DNA of 64,000 nt from Demequina soli (GTDB taxonomy: Bacteria > Actinomycetota > Actinomycetes > Actinomycetales > Demequinaceae), in assembly GCF_000971195.1 (NCBI RefSeq), contig NZ_BBLZ01000003.1, positions 271,642 to 335,641 on the forward strand, read 5' to 3'. Below are positions 49,489 to 57,598 of this stretch, in pieces. A model generated the notes under the pieces. The model ran no database searches. It saw only the letters and a list, made by a program, of their open reading frames with translations, and had not been told where the DNA came from. The position numbers and the translations under genes were made by a program. Positions within the stretch are counted from its first letter, which is position 1. Each line of letters starts with the position of its first letter.

Positions 49489-51687
49489 ATGTCACGTCTT
49501 GCACGTTGGTGCGCCGTCAACCGGTACACCGTCATCGCCCTCTGGGTGGCGATGATCGCCGGCCTCGGCATTGCCACCACCGCCATTGGTTCGAACTTCA
49601 TCTCCCCCACCGACGCCCCATCGACCGAGTCAACCAAGGCTTATGCACTGCTAGGTGAGCTCGGCGCCTCGTCGACCTCATCGCCGCAGGCCAGCGGCCA
49701 GGTCGTGTGGCACGCCGAGTCCGGCACGGTCGACGACGCCGATGTGGTCGACACCGTGAACGCATTGCTCGCGGACCTCGCGGCGATCGACGGTGTCGCA
49801 TCCGTCGCCAGCCCCTACAGCGATGAGGGTGCCGCTCAGATCTCCGCCGACCGTGAGACCGCGTTCGCCTCCATCACGTTCACCGACGATGCGGACCGCA
49901 AGGCGGTCTCGTCCGAGGTGACGGAGGCAGTCGACGCCGTCGACGCCGGAACCGTGGTCGATGCCGCGGCGTGGGGATCGGGGTTCAAGGCCGAGTTCAC
50001 CGCCCCGCCGGTCGAGCTCATCGGCATCATCGCAGCCCTCGCGATCCTCATGCTCGTCTTCCGGTCGGCACTGGCGGGCATCCTCCCGATCGTCACCGGC
50101 GTCGCCGGCGTCGGTGCGTCCATCCTCGTGGTCACCGTCGGCTCGAATGTCATCGACATCCCCTCGACGGCCACGCAGATGGGCTCGCTGATCGGACTCG
50201 GCGTCGGCATCGATTACGCCCTGTTCATCGTCAACCGCTTCCGTAAGGCGCTCAAGAAGGGCGCGACCGTCCTGCAGGCCGTGGAAGAGTCTGTCAACAC
50301 CTCCGGGCGTGCCGTCGTATTCGCCGGCGCCACCGTGGTGATCGCCCTGGTCGGCCTGCTCCTGCTGCAGATCGGCGTCCTGTCCGGCATGGCCCTCGCC
50401 GCCGCCCTCACCGTCGCCTTCACCGTCGCGTCGGCGATCACGCTGCTGCCCGCACTGCTCGCCGTGCTCGGCCCGCGCGTCCTGGGCCGTCGAGGCCGTC
50501 GCGCCTACCTCAACAGCGGCGCCGCCGGCTTCCACGATGAGGCCTCGCCGTTCTTCTCGCGCTGGGCCAAGACCGTCGCGAACCGGCCCGTCGCCGTCGC
50601 CGCGGCCGCGACGCTCATCATGACGATCCTCGCCGCGCCGGCACTCGGCATCCGCCTGGGATCGACCGACGCCACCAGCGAACCCGTCGACTCCCCCGCA
50701 TACCGGCACCACGAGCTCATGGGCACAGGCTTCGGTGACGGGTTCGACTCCCCGCTGCTGGTGGTCGCCGCCACTCCCGACGACTCCACCAAGGATGCGT
50801 TCGCCGACCTCGTCACCGCGATCGAGGGTGCCGACGGCGTCCAGGTGGCCTACACCGCCGGCACCGACGCCGACGTCTCTCTCGTCACTACCATGCCGAC
50901 CACCTCAGCCGCTTCCGCCCAGACTGCCGACCTGGTCAACCGCCTGCGCGACGACCTCATCCCCGCGGCCGAGGACGGCACCTCGCTCGAGGTCTTCGTC
51001 GGCGGCACCACGGCGATGAACGTCGACTTCGCCACCCTGCTGACCGAGAAGCTGCCCGTCTACCTGCTCGTGATCGCCGCACTCGGGTTCGTGGTGCTCG
51101 CCGTGGCGTTCCGCTCCATCGCGGTTCCGCTGGTGGGGGCATTGAGCAACCTGCTGACCATGGCTGTGTCGCTCGGCGCCGTCACAGCCGCCTTCGGCTG
51201 GGGCTGGGTGTCGTCGCTCCTCGGCATCGGCACCGGAGGACCCATCGAACCCAGCGTCCCGATCATCGTCGTGGGCATCGTCTTCGGCCTGTCGATGGAC
51301 TACCAGGTGTTCCTCATGAGCCGCGTCCACGAGGAGTGGACCCGCACGCGCGACAACCGGCGCGCCCTCAGCGTCGGCATCGCCGAGACCGGACCCGTGA
51401 TCGTCGCAGCCGCCGCGATCATGTTCTCCGTGTTCTCCGCGTTCGGGCTCATGCCTCTGCGGATCATCGCCGAGATGGGTGTCGGTCTCGCCCTCGCGAT
51501 CCTCGCCGACGCCGTGGTCGTGCGCCTGGGCCTCATGCCCGCGGTCCTCCACCTCCTGGGAAACCGCAGCTGGTGGTACCCCCGATGGGCCGACCGCATC
51601 ACCCCGCGCGTGTCCATCGAGGGAGACGCAGGTGACGCGGCGATCACGTCAGTCGGCGAGAAGCGGTTCGCCGCCGCGGGCTCCTGA
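49489..51687 (+). CDS. MMPL-family (RND superfamily) membrane transporter
   Basis: This 732-residue protein has two repeats, each with one helix, a large outer domain and about five helices. Helix 1 is at about 8-30. The first helix bundle is at 170-335 (LIGIIAALAILMLVFRSALAGILPIV; GLGVGIDYALFIVNRFRK, the proton-relay-type GxxxDY motif). The second is at 520-700 (GIVFGLSMDYQVFLMSRVHEEW). Such proteins export lipids, siderophores or lipophilic drugs. The ATG at 49489 follows GAAAGGA. The two-component system and its probable binding site lie directly upstream, so expression is likely induced by the cargo. It ends in a cytoplasmic tail. Confidence 0.92.
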   Translation: MSRLARWCAVNRYTVIALWVAMIAGLGIATTAIGSNFISPTDAPSTESTKAYALLGELGASSTSSPQASGQVVWHAESGTVDDADVVDTVNALLADLAAIDGVASVASPYSDEGAAQISADRETAFASITFTDDADRKAVSSEVTEAVDAVDAGTVVDAAAWGSGFKAEFTAPPVELIGIIAALAILMLVFRSALAGILPIVTGVAGVGASILVVTVGSNVIDIPSTATQMGSLIGLGVGIDYALFIVNRFRKALKKGATVLQAVEESVNTSGRAVVFAGATVVIALVGLLLLQIGVLSGMALAAALTVAFTVASAITLLPALLAVLGPRVLGRRGRRAYLNSGAAGFHDEASPFFSRWAKTVANRPVAVAAAATLIMTILAAPALGIRLGSTDATSEPVDSPAYRHHELMGTGFGDGFDSPLLVVAATPDDSTKDAFADLVTAIEGADGVQVAYTAGTDADVSLVTTMPTTSAASAQTADLVNRLRDDLIPAAEDGTSLEVFVGGTTAMNVDFATLLTEKLPVYLLVIAALGFVVLAVAFRSIAVPLVGALSNLLTMAVSLGAVTAAFGWGWVSSLLGIGTGGPIEPSVPIIVVGIVFGLSMDYQVFLMSRVHEEWTRTRDNRRALSVGIAETGPVIVAAAAIMFSVFSAFGLMPLRIIAEMGVGLALAILADAVVVRLGLMPAVLHLLGNRSWWYPRWADRITPRVSIEGDAGDAAITSVGEKRFAAAGS

Positions 51688-51701
51688 TATCACCGACCAC
51701 C

Positions 51702-51747
51702 GGCCCTGGCTCGAACTCGCCTGTGGCGGCGATTTCGAGCCGGGGCC
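51702..51747 (+). terminator. terminator of the MMPL gene
   Basis: GGCCCTGGCTCGAA (51702-51715) pairs with TTCGAGCCGGGGCC (51734-51747) with one T-G pair. The loop folds into a second stem. It starts 15 bp after the stop. Confidence 0.75.
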
Positions 51748-52050
51748 TCGCGGCGCGGTAGCGCTGGATCGCCACGTCGTCCTCGTCACCGTCGTAGCAG
51801 AACCACTGCGCCGATGCCACTGCGTCTCTGGCCGCGCACAACCCGCCGAAGCAGCCCTACCCAGAACGCGCTCTCGGGACGAAAAACGCGCAACGATGCG
51901 GCCCGTCCCAGGCCACAACGCCCTTCGCGTGGCTCGCAACGCTGTGTCGGTGGCTCATGCCGCTCGCGGCCAGCCCGATCACGACACGGCGCGACGCATC
52001 CAACCAATACCGAGTGACGAAACACTTGCATAACGAGTGTTCCCCTGCGG
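51748..52050. other. about 300-bp gap before the tRNA genes, nothing recognised
   Basis: Both strands were read: only short frames without RBS, motifs or repeats. Confidence 0.4.
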
Positions 52051-52124
52051 TGGGCCAGGCGGGGCTCGAACCCGCGACCGATGGATTATGAGTCCACTGC
52101 TCTGACCTGCTGAGCTACTGGCCC
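52051..52124 (-). tRNA. tRNA with anticodon CAT (Met type, possibly Ile2)
   Basis: The minus strand folds into a full 74-nt cloverleaf: acceptor GGGCCAG/CTGGCCC, D-stem GCTC/GAGC, anticodon arm GTGGA-CTCATAA-TCCAT, T-arm GCGGG-TTCGAGC-CCCGC, discriminator A, no encoded CCA. Anticodon CAT means elongator Met, or Ile2 if modified to lysidine by TilS; the sequence alone does not decide between them. A -10-like TAGACT lies upstream on the minus strand (52150-52155). Confidence 0.9.
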
Positions 52125-52243
52125 TGGGCCCCCGAGGAGGCCGCCGGACAGTCTAGCCGCCGACAACTTCTCAACCGCGTGGCTTAGTTATGACCCAGAT
52201 GGTCATCGGCCCCGCCAGGCATCCGGTAGAGTATTCCTCGCCT

Positions 52244-52319
52244 TCCTCCGTAGCTCAATTGGCAGAGCAGCCGACTGTTAATCGGCAGGTTACTGGTTCG
52301 AGTCCAGTCGGGGGAGCCA
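52244..52319 (+). tRNA. tRNA-Asn (GTT)
   Basis: Cloverleaf with acceptor TCCTCCG/CGGGGGA, D-stem GCTC/GAGC, anticodon arm CCGA-CTGTTAA-TCGG, T-arm TACTGG-TTCGAGT-CCAGT, discriminator G and encoded CCA. A -10-like TAGAGT (52227-52232) lies 11 bp upstream, and a terminator follows at once. Confidence 0.95.
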
Positions 52320-52766
52320 CCGGCCCGGTCCTCGACGAGGACCGGGCCTCTTCTCTTCCCAGCCGTAGATCTCCGCGTCGGTGCGCGCGTCGAGCGCGTC
52401 GGCGGCCGCGTTCCGGTACGCCCGGAGCAGCAGCGCCAGGTCGCGTCGCTCGGCCCGGTTGAGCCGCGGCTCCGCCACCGCCGCCCACGCGATCAGCGCG
52501 GTCGCGAGCACCGCCGCCCCGCCGGACGAGAGCACCACCGCCCACGTCAGCACCAGTGGCGCCACCAGCACCAGGACCGGCGACCTCTCCCACCAGGGCC
52601 GCACCAACGCACATTCGCGCATGATCCGCAGCACCTTGCGTTGCGAGCGCCTCACCAGCTCCCCGAGCCACAGGTCGCGCACCATGCGGACGGCAGGCAC
52701 GTCGGCGGCGTTCAGCCTCCCGACGTCGTTCCGCGCGCGCCGTGCCACGGCGTCACCCGCGTCCAT
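52290..52766 (-). CDS. hypothetical membrane protein, end overlaps tRNA-Asn
   Basis: This 158-residue protein has a basic N-terminal region and two hydrophobic segments side by side (SPVLVLVAPLVLTWAVVL and GAAVLATALIAWAAVA, about residues 62-95), followed by a charged helix (RLNRAERRDLALLLRAYRNAAADALDARTDAE). I do not recognise the family. A -10 box TAGCGT (52774-52779) 7 bp before the ATG suggests a leaderless start. The last about ten codons run antisense through the terminator into the tRNA-Asn gene, an unusual overlap. The true reading frame may therefore have lost its original end. Confidence 0.55.
   Translation of the reverse strand: MDAGDAVARRARNDVGRLNAADVPAVRMVRDLWLGELVRRSQRKVLRIMRECALVRPWWERSPVLVLVAPLVLTWAVVLSSGGAAVLATALIAWAAVAEPRLNRAERRDLALLLRAYRNAAADALDARTDAEIYGWEEKRPGPRRGPGRWLPRLDSNQ
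52322..52357 (+). terminator. terminator of tRNA-Asn
   Basis: GGCCCGGTCCTC (52322-52333), loop GAC, GAGGACCGGGCC (52337-52348), followed by the pyrimidine run TCTTCTCTT. Twelve perfect pairs directly after the tRNA. Confidence 0.85.
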
Positions 52767-52823
52767 CCTTCGGACGCTAGCAGCGTCGCGCCGGCGAGGG
52801 AACGGGGACGATGCGCGCGGCCC

Positions 52824-53249
52824 TCAGTCGCCGAGCGTCACCGACCCGTCGGGACCGGGCGGCGAGAACGGGTTCATCGCGAGCTCCCACACGTGCCCGT
52901 CCGGGTCCGCGACGTAGCCCGAGTAGCCGCCCCAGAACACCTTCTCGGGTGCCTTGAGGGACGTGGCCCCGGCCGCGAGCGCCTCCGCGTAGACGGAATC
53001 GACCTCGGCCTCGCTCGGGTAGTTCTGGGCGAGCGTCATCGCGCCCACGCCGAGCACGGCGCCGGGTCTCCCCTGATCGTCCGCGAGGTCCGCGAGAGAG
53101 AACAGCGCGATCACCACGCCGTTGGCCTGGAAGAAGACGATGTCGCCCTCGGCCTGCGCAGGCACCCACCCCCAGGCCTCGTAGAACGCGCGCGACCGCG
53201 CGAGGTCCGCGACCCCGAGCGTCACGAACGAGATCCTCGGATCGGCCAT
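52824..53249 (-). CDS. VOC/glyoxalase-family protein
   Basis: This 141-residue protein has the two beta-alpha-beta-beta-beta units of the vicinal-oxygen-chelate fold: ISFVTLGVADLARSRAFYEAWGW at the start, VFFQANGVVIALFS, then the second unit TLAQNYPSEAEVDSVYAEALAAGATSLKAPEKVFWGGYSGYVADPDGHVWELAMNPF. Members are metal-dependent lyases, dioxygenases or resistance proteins; many are uncharacterised. It begins 2 bp after the dnaG stop and is co-transcribed with it. No role in replication is implied. Confidence 0.88.
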   Translation of the reverse strand: MADPRISFVTLGVADLARSRAFYEAWGWVPAQAEGDIVFFQANGVVIALFSLADLADDQGRPGAVLGVGAMTLAQNYPSEAEVDSVYAEALAAGATSLKAPEKVFWGGYSGYVADPDGHVWELAMNPFSPPGPDGSVTLGD

Positions 53250-53251
53250 GC

Positions 53252-55216
53252 CTACCCCTCCCTGAGCGCGCGCCTCCGCTGCTCGAGCCGGATCATCTCG
53301 GCGAACGCCTCGTTCGCCGCCTCGGTCCCCGCGCCCGCGCGCTGCATGCGGCCGCGCAGGTCGGCGGCCCTGCGGGTGAGGAAGTTGTCGAGCGCCTTCG
53401 CCAGCACCGAGCGTGCGTAGAGACCCGCCTCGGCAGGCTTGTCGTGCGGCAGCGGCGTCACCGCGAGCTGCGACACGAGCGCCGCGAGGTCCGGCCCGGC
53501 CTGCTCCACCACGGCTCCGACCCAGTCGCCCTGGCCCGCCGCGGGGCCGCCCGCGGCCGCGACCGCGTCGAACACCTGGGCGTACTGGGGCGTGAGGAAC
53601 GCCTCCCGCGACAGCTCGCCCACGATCCCGAGCGCCTGCCCGTCCTCGGCGATCTGCCGGGGCAGCTGCAGGAGCACGCCCAGCGACAGCGCCTCGGTGC
53701 GCACCACCGGGTCGCGCGGGTTGGGACGGTCCATCACCACGGTCGCGATCTGCCCGGTCTCGGGGTCCATGGGCGGCGGGCCGTCGTCGGGACGATGCAC
53801 GGCCTGGCCTCCCGACGGACCGCCGGCCGGGGCGCCGGGACGGCGGGTGGACGATGCGCCGCCCGACCTCTCCCCCGCCCGCGACACCGCGCGCAGCACG
53901 TCCGCGGGCTCCATCCCGAGCCAGCCGGCGAGGCGCCGCGCGTACTCGGGGCGGATGGCCCGGTCGCGGATCTGGGCGACGATCGGCGCCGCGGCGCGCA
54001 ACGCCGCCACGCGCCCCTCGGGGGTCTCGAGGTCGTGGCTCGACAGCGACGCCTTGATGACGAACTCGAACAGCGGCACGCGCCGCTCCATGAGGCGACG
54101 CACCGCATCGTCCCCGTCGCGCTGACGGATGTCGCACGGGTCCATGCCCTCGGGGTCCACCGCGACGAACGTCTGCGCGAGGAACTGCTGGTCGAGCGCG
54201 AAGGACTTGAGGGCGGCGTTCTGGCCGGCCTCGTCGCCGTCGAACGTGAAGACCACCTTGGCGCCGGTCGAGCCGACCTTGAGCTGCGCCTGCCCGGTGT
54301 CGCCCATGAGGCGGCGCACCACCTTGACGTGGTCCTCGCCGAACGCGGTGCCGCACGTCGCGACGGCGTTCGTCACGCCCGCGAGGTGGCACGCCATCAC
54401 GTCGGTGTAGCCCTCGACCACCACCGCGGTGCGCTCGCCTCGGATGGCGCCCTTCGCGAGGTCCAACCCGTAGAGCACGTGGCTCTTCTTGTAGATCTGC
54501 GTCTCGGGGGTGTTGAGGTACTTGGGGCCCTGGTCGTCGTCATGCAGGCGGCGCGCGCCGAAGCCGATGACGTCCCCCGTCACCTCGCGAATGGGCCATA
54601 CGAGCCGGCCGCGGAAGCGGTCGTAGATGCCGCGCTGGCCCTCGGACACGAGGCCCGACGCCTTCAGCTCGGGCTCAGTGAAGCCCTTCCTGCGCAGGTG
54701 GTCGGTGAGGTGGGACCAGCCCTGCGGCGCGTAGCCGCACCCGAACGTCGCGGCGGCCGCGCTGTCGAAGCCCCTGTCGCGCAGGAAGTCGCGAGCGATG
54801 CGCGCCTCGGGGCTCTCGAGCTGCTCGACGAAGTACTCGGCGGCCACGCGGTGCGCCTCGAGCAGCCGGCGGCGCATGCTCGCGCCCTGCTCGGTGCCGC
54901 GGCGCCCGCCAGACTCGTAGCGGAGCGTCACACCGGCGCGCTCGGCGAGGTACTCGACGGCCTCCGCGAACGGCAGCCCGTCCATGCGCATGACGAACTC
55001 GATGACGTCGCCGCCCTCGCCGCACCCGAAGCAGTGCCAGCGGCCCGCCGTGGGCCGCACGTGGAACGAGGGCGAGCGCTCGTCGTGGAAGGGGCACAGC
55101 CCCTTGAGCGAGCCGACGCCGGCGGACTTGAGCGAGACGTGCTGCCCGATGATCTCCTCGATCGGGGCGCGTTCGCGGACCGCCGCGATGTCGTCTCTGT
55201 TGATGGTGCCCGCCAC
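53252..55216 (-). CDS. dnaG: DNA primase
   Basis: This 654-residue primase makes RNA primers at the replication fork. The N-terminal CHC2 zinc ribbon has Cys41, His44, Cys62 and Cys65 (CPFHDERSPSFHV, HCFGCGEGGD). The TOPRIM core follows with AVVVEGYTDVMACHLAG (catalytic Glu) and VVFTFDGDEAGQ (DxD). A proline/glycine-rich linker (about 465-500) leads to the C-terminal helicase-binding domain. The GTG at 55216 is chosen: a -10 box TACTCT ends 6 bp before it, so the message is probably leaderless, and the protein begins at the usual VAGTINRDDIAAVRE. It is divergent from the gene at 55330. Confidence 0.96.
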   Translation of the reverse strand: MAGTINRDDIAAVRERAPIEEIIGQHVSLKSAGVGSLKGLCPFHDERSPSFHVRPTAGRWHCFGCGEGGDVIEFVMRMDGLPFAEAVEYLAERAGVTLRYESGGRRGTEQGASMRRRLLEAHRVAAEYFVEQLESPEARIARDFLRDRGFDSAAAATFGCGYAPQGWSHLTDHLRRKGFTEPELKASGLVSEGQRGIYDRFRGRLVWPIREVTGDVIGFGARRLHDDDQGPKYLNTPETQIYKKSHVLYGLDLAKGAIRGERTAVVVEGYTDVMACHLAGVTNAVATCGTAFGEDHVKVVRRLMGDTGQAQLKVGSTGAKVVFTFDGDEAGQNAALKSFALDQQFLAQTFVAVDPEGMDPCDIRQRDGDDAVRRLMERRVPLFEFVIKASLSSHDLETPEGRVAALRAAAPIVAQIRDRAIRPEYARRLAGWLGMEPADVLRAVSRAGERSGGASSTRRPGAPAGGPSGGQAVHRPDDGPPPMDPETGQIATVVMDRPNPRDPVVRTEALSLGVLLQLPRQIAEDGQALGIVGELSREAFLTPQYAQVFDAVAAAGGPAAGQGDWVGAVVEQAGPDLAALVSQLAVTPLPHDKPAEAGLYARSVLAKALDNFLTRRAADLRGRMQRAGAGTEAANEAFAEMIRLEQRRRALREG

Positions 55217-55222
55217 GCGCAC

Positions 55223-55228
55223 AGAGTA
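55223..55228 (-). promoter_or_regulatory. -10 box of dnaG
   Basis: TACTCT on the minus strand, six bases before the GTG start; a leaderless arrangement. Confidence 0.55.
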
Positions 55229-55329
55229 CCCGCGTGCGGCACCCGGCCCCAGCATCGTCCACCGCCCGCCGCATCGAGTGTCACCTGGTGGCGCTAGGCT
55301 TGACGCGCACCCCACGAAAGGACGCTGTT

Positions 55330-55785
55330 GTGAGAGTCGACGCATTCCTCGCCGATTCGGCCGAGGTCGTGCAGAACAAGATCTACGCGCTCGGCGCGGG
55401 GTGGAACATCATCTTCGTGCGCGGCTTCCCTGCCGTGCACCGCCGCCTCTCGGTCGGCGCCGTGGTCCACGTGCCGTTCAACGAGACCAACCGGGCCCAC
55501 CAGTTCGAGCTCAAGCTCCTCACCGAGGACGGCGAGGAGTACCCGATCGGGATCCGTCCCGACGCCGATGGCAAGCCCGCGCCGGTCCGCGCGATGGGCG
55601 GGGAGTTCACGGTCGGCCGCCCGCCGCACCTGGTGGACGGCGACGAGCAGGTCGCGAGCTTCGCCTTCACCATCGACGGCCTGCGCTTCGACAAGCCCCG
55701 CCTGTTCTCCTGGGTCATCAGCGTGGACGGCGAGGAGATGACCCGTCTGCCGATGCGCGTGCAGCAGGCGGCGCAGCAGGCCTAG
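55330..55785 (+). CDS. conserved-looking actinobacterial protein of unknown function, GTG start
   Basis: This is a 151-residue soluble protein with a regular beta-rich pattern (VRVDAFLADSAEVVQNKIYALGAGWNIIFVRGFPAVHRRLSVGAVVHVPFNETNRAHQFELKLLTEDGEEY). It resembles small actinobacterial proteins of the DUF6941 kind, though I cannot confirm this without a search. AAAGGA 8 bp before the GTG gives a clear start, and TAGGCT upstream (near 55296) may be the -10. Its stop overlaps the GTG of the next gene (TAGTG). It opens a four-gene operon ending with a DUF368 protein. Confidence 0.8.
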   Translation: MRVDAFLADSAEVVQNKIYALGAGWNIIFVRGFPAVHRRLSVGAVVHVPFNETNRAHQFELKLLTEDGEEYPIGIRPDADGKPAPVRAMGGEFTVGRPPHLVDGDEQVASFAFTIDGLRFDKPRLFSWVISVDGEEMTRLPMRVQQAAQQA

Positions 55786-56207
55786 TGGAGCTGTACACGG
55801 GGGTGATCTACCCCCTCGTGCTGGTGGTGTGCGCGGTGCTTGCCGCGTTGGGTCTCGCGACCCTCGCGACGCCGCGCACCCACCGGCTCCTCAAGCTCGC
55901 CATCCCGGTGGCCTACGCCGCGACCGGTATCCACGCGGCCGCCGTGGTGGTCCTCATGCTCACCGGGCTCGACCAGGACCTGTTCCTCAGCATCGGCTAC
56001 ACGGTCGCCTCGATCGCGGTGCTCGCGCTGCTCGGGATCGGGCGGCTCGGCACGCCCGAGGCCGCCGCCGCGGACACGGACCCCGACCGGCCCGTGCTCA
56101 CCCCGGCGCAGATCGTGCGCGTGGACGCGGTCGCGGCGGTCATCGTCGCGGTTGCCCTCGCGACGGTGTTCTGGCGCGTCCTCACCATCGTGGAGGGAGC
56201 GGCATGA
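55785..56207 (+). CDS. four-helix membrane protein, unknown function
   Basis: This 140-residue protein has hydrophobic segments at about 6-27, 34-58, 67-85 and 112-132, and a short charged loop (PEAAAADTDPDRPVLTPAQ). It starts with GTG sharing a base with the previous stop and overlaps the next ATG by 4 bp. I do not recognise a family. The tight coupling suggests that it works with the DUF368 protein or the small membrane protein behind it. Confidence 0.75.
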   Translation: MELYTGVIYPLVLVVCAVLAALGLATLATPRTHRLLKLAIPVAYAATGIHAAAVVVLMLTGLDQDLFLSIGYTVASIAVLALLGIGRLGTPEAAAADTDPDRPVLTPAQIVRVDAVAAVIVAVALATVFWRVLTIVEGAA

Positions 56208-56617
56208 ACCCCGTCGCCCGCATCTCGCTGATCGCCGGCTACTCGGTGCTCGCCCTCGCGGCGCTCGGCCGCTCGAGCTTCCAGATCTCGACCAAGCTGT
56301 CCGAGGCGCCGGTCCCCTACCTGGTATCCGGCCTGTCGGCGCTGCTCTATGTGGCCATCGCGGTCGCGCTGTGGCGCCGCTGGGCGGGCGTCGCGCTGGT
56401 CGGCACCGCCATCGAGCTGGCCGGCGTGCTCACGGTCGGCACGCTGGGCTACATCGAGTCCTCGTGGTGGCCCGACGAGACCGTGTGGACCGGCTACGGC
56501 TCCGCCTACGGCTGGTTCCCCGTGATCCTCCCGGCGGTCGCGCTGTGGCTGCTCCTGCGCGAGCGCGCATGCCGCAGCGCCCGTGCATCCGCCGCGACGG
56601 CCCCCGAGGGCGCGTGA
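56204..56617 (+). CDS. four-helix membrane protein, unknown function
   Basis: This 137-residue protein has hydrophobic segments at about 6-22, 41-58, 64-82 and 105-120. Between the last two lies a loop exposed on the outside with aromatic residues (YIESSWWPDETVWTGYGSAYGW). Similar small proteins are common in actinobacteria, without a known function. It overlaps the genes on both sides by 4 bp (ATGA and GTGA), so it is made together with the DUF368 protein. Confidence 0.75.
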   Translation: MNPVARISLIAGYSVLALAALGRSSFQISTKLSEAPVPYLVSGLSALLYVAIAVALWRRWAGVALVGTAIELAGVLTVGTLGYIESSWWPDETVWTGYGSAYGWFPVILPAVALWLLLRERACRSARASAATAPEGA

Positions 56618-57597
56618 GCCACCCGCTCTCCCCTGTCGAGTCCGGCGAGCCGCAGGCCCCCCGGACCGCCGGCCTGGTCGCGCTCGACGTGGTGCGCGGC
56701 GCCGCGATCGGCACCGCCGAGACCGTGCCCGGCATCTCGGGCGGCACCGTCGCCCTCATGACCGGCGTGTACGAGACGCTGCTCACCTCCGCGGGCCACC
56801 TCATCGCGGGCGTCCGCCACGCCGTCACCGACGTCCCGCGCGGCCGCGGCCTCGGCGAGGCGCGCGCCCAGCTCGCGCGGGTGGCATGGCGGGTGCTCGT
56901 GCCGATCATCCTCGGCATGGGCGTCGCGCTGCTCACCATGGCGCATGTGATGGAGGGCCTTCTCGCCGACCACCCCGAGACGATGCGCGGGCTCTTCCTC
57001 GGCCTCGTGCTCGCCTCGCTCGCGGTGCCGTTCCGGCATTCCCGCGCTGCCGCCACCCGGTCCGGTCGGGACGGTGCATGGACGATGCGCGAGTGGGCGC
57101 TGGTCGCCCTCGCGACCGTCGCGGTGGCCGTGCTCGTGTCGCTGCCGGCCGGGAACCTCTCCCCCGAGCCGTACGTGCTGGTCCCCGCCGGCGCGCTGGC
57201 CGTGTCCGCCCTGGTGCTGCCGGGGCTGTCGGGATCGTTCCTGCTGCTCACGCTGGGCCTGTACGAGCCCACCATCGCCGCCCTCAACGACCGCGACTGG
57301 GCCTACCTCGCGGCCTTCGCGGTCGGCGCCGCGATCGGGCTCGTCACCATCGTGAAGGCGCTGCAGTGGTTGCTCGAGCACCACCGCCGGATCACGCTCG
57401 TGATCCTCACCGGCGTGATGGCCGGCTCCGCGATCGCGCTGTGGCCGTGGCAGGACGCCGACGGCGGTCGCGTCGCGCCGCACGACCCGATGCTCGCGCC
57501 CGTCCTCGCGGGGCTCCTCGGCGCGGCACTGGTGGTCGCCGTGCTCGTGGTCGAGCATCGCACGCTCGCACGCCGGTCCGACGCGACGGACGCCTGA
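56614..57597 (+). CDS. DUF368 membrane protein (PopT-type undecaprenyl-phosphate translocase)
   Basis: This 327-residue protein has about eight to nine helices and the DUF368 signatures RGAAIGTAETVPGISGGTVALMTGVYE at the start and LVLPGLSGSFLLLTLGLYEPTIAAL in the second half. DUF368 proteins (PopT) have been shown in other bacteria to recycle undecaprenyl phosphate across the membrane for cell-wall synthesis. It starts with GTG in a GTGA overlap. It is the last gene of the operon and converges with dgt with only one base between the stops; no terminator is visible there. Confidence 0.9.
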   Translation: MSHPLSPVESGEPQAPRTAGLVALDVVRGAAIGTAETVPGISGGTVALMTGVYETLLTSAGHLIAGVRHAVTDVPRGRGLGEARAQLARVAWRVLVPIILGMGVALLTMAHVMEGLLADHPETMRGLFLGLVLASLAVPFRHSRAAATRSGRDGAWTMREWALVALATVAVAVLVSLPAGNLSPEPYVLVPAGALAVSALVLPGLSGSFLLLTLGLYEPTIAALNDRDWAYLAAFAVGAAIGLVTIVKALQWLLEHHRRITLVILTGVMAGSAIALWPWQDADGGRVAPHDPMLAPVLAGLLGAALVVAVLVVEHRTLARRSDATDA

Positions 57598-57598
57598 G

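Noticed and set aside
52255..52671. 138-codon minus-strand frame ending in residues typical of antisense tRNA translation
   Set aside because: Its C-terminal part is the reverse of tRNA-Asn, a well-known annotation artefact, and the alternative frame at 52290 has better protein character.
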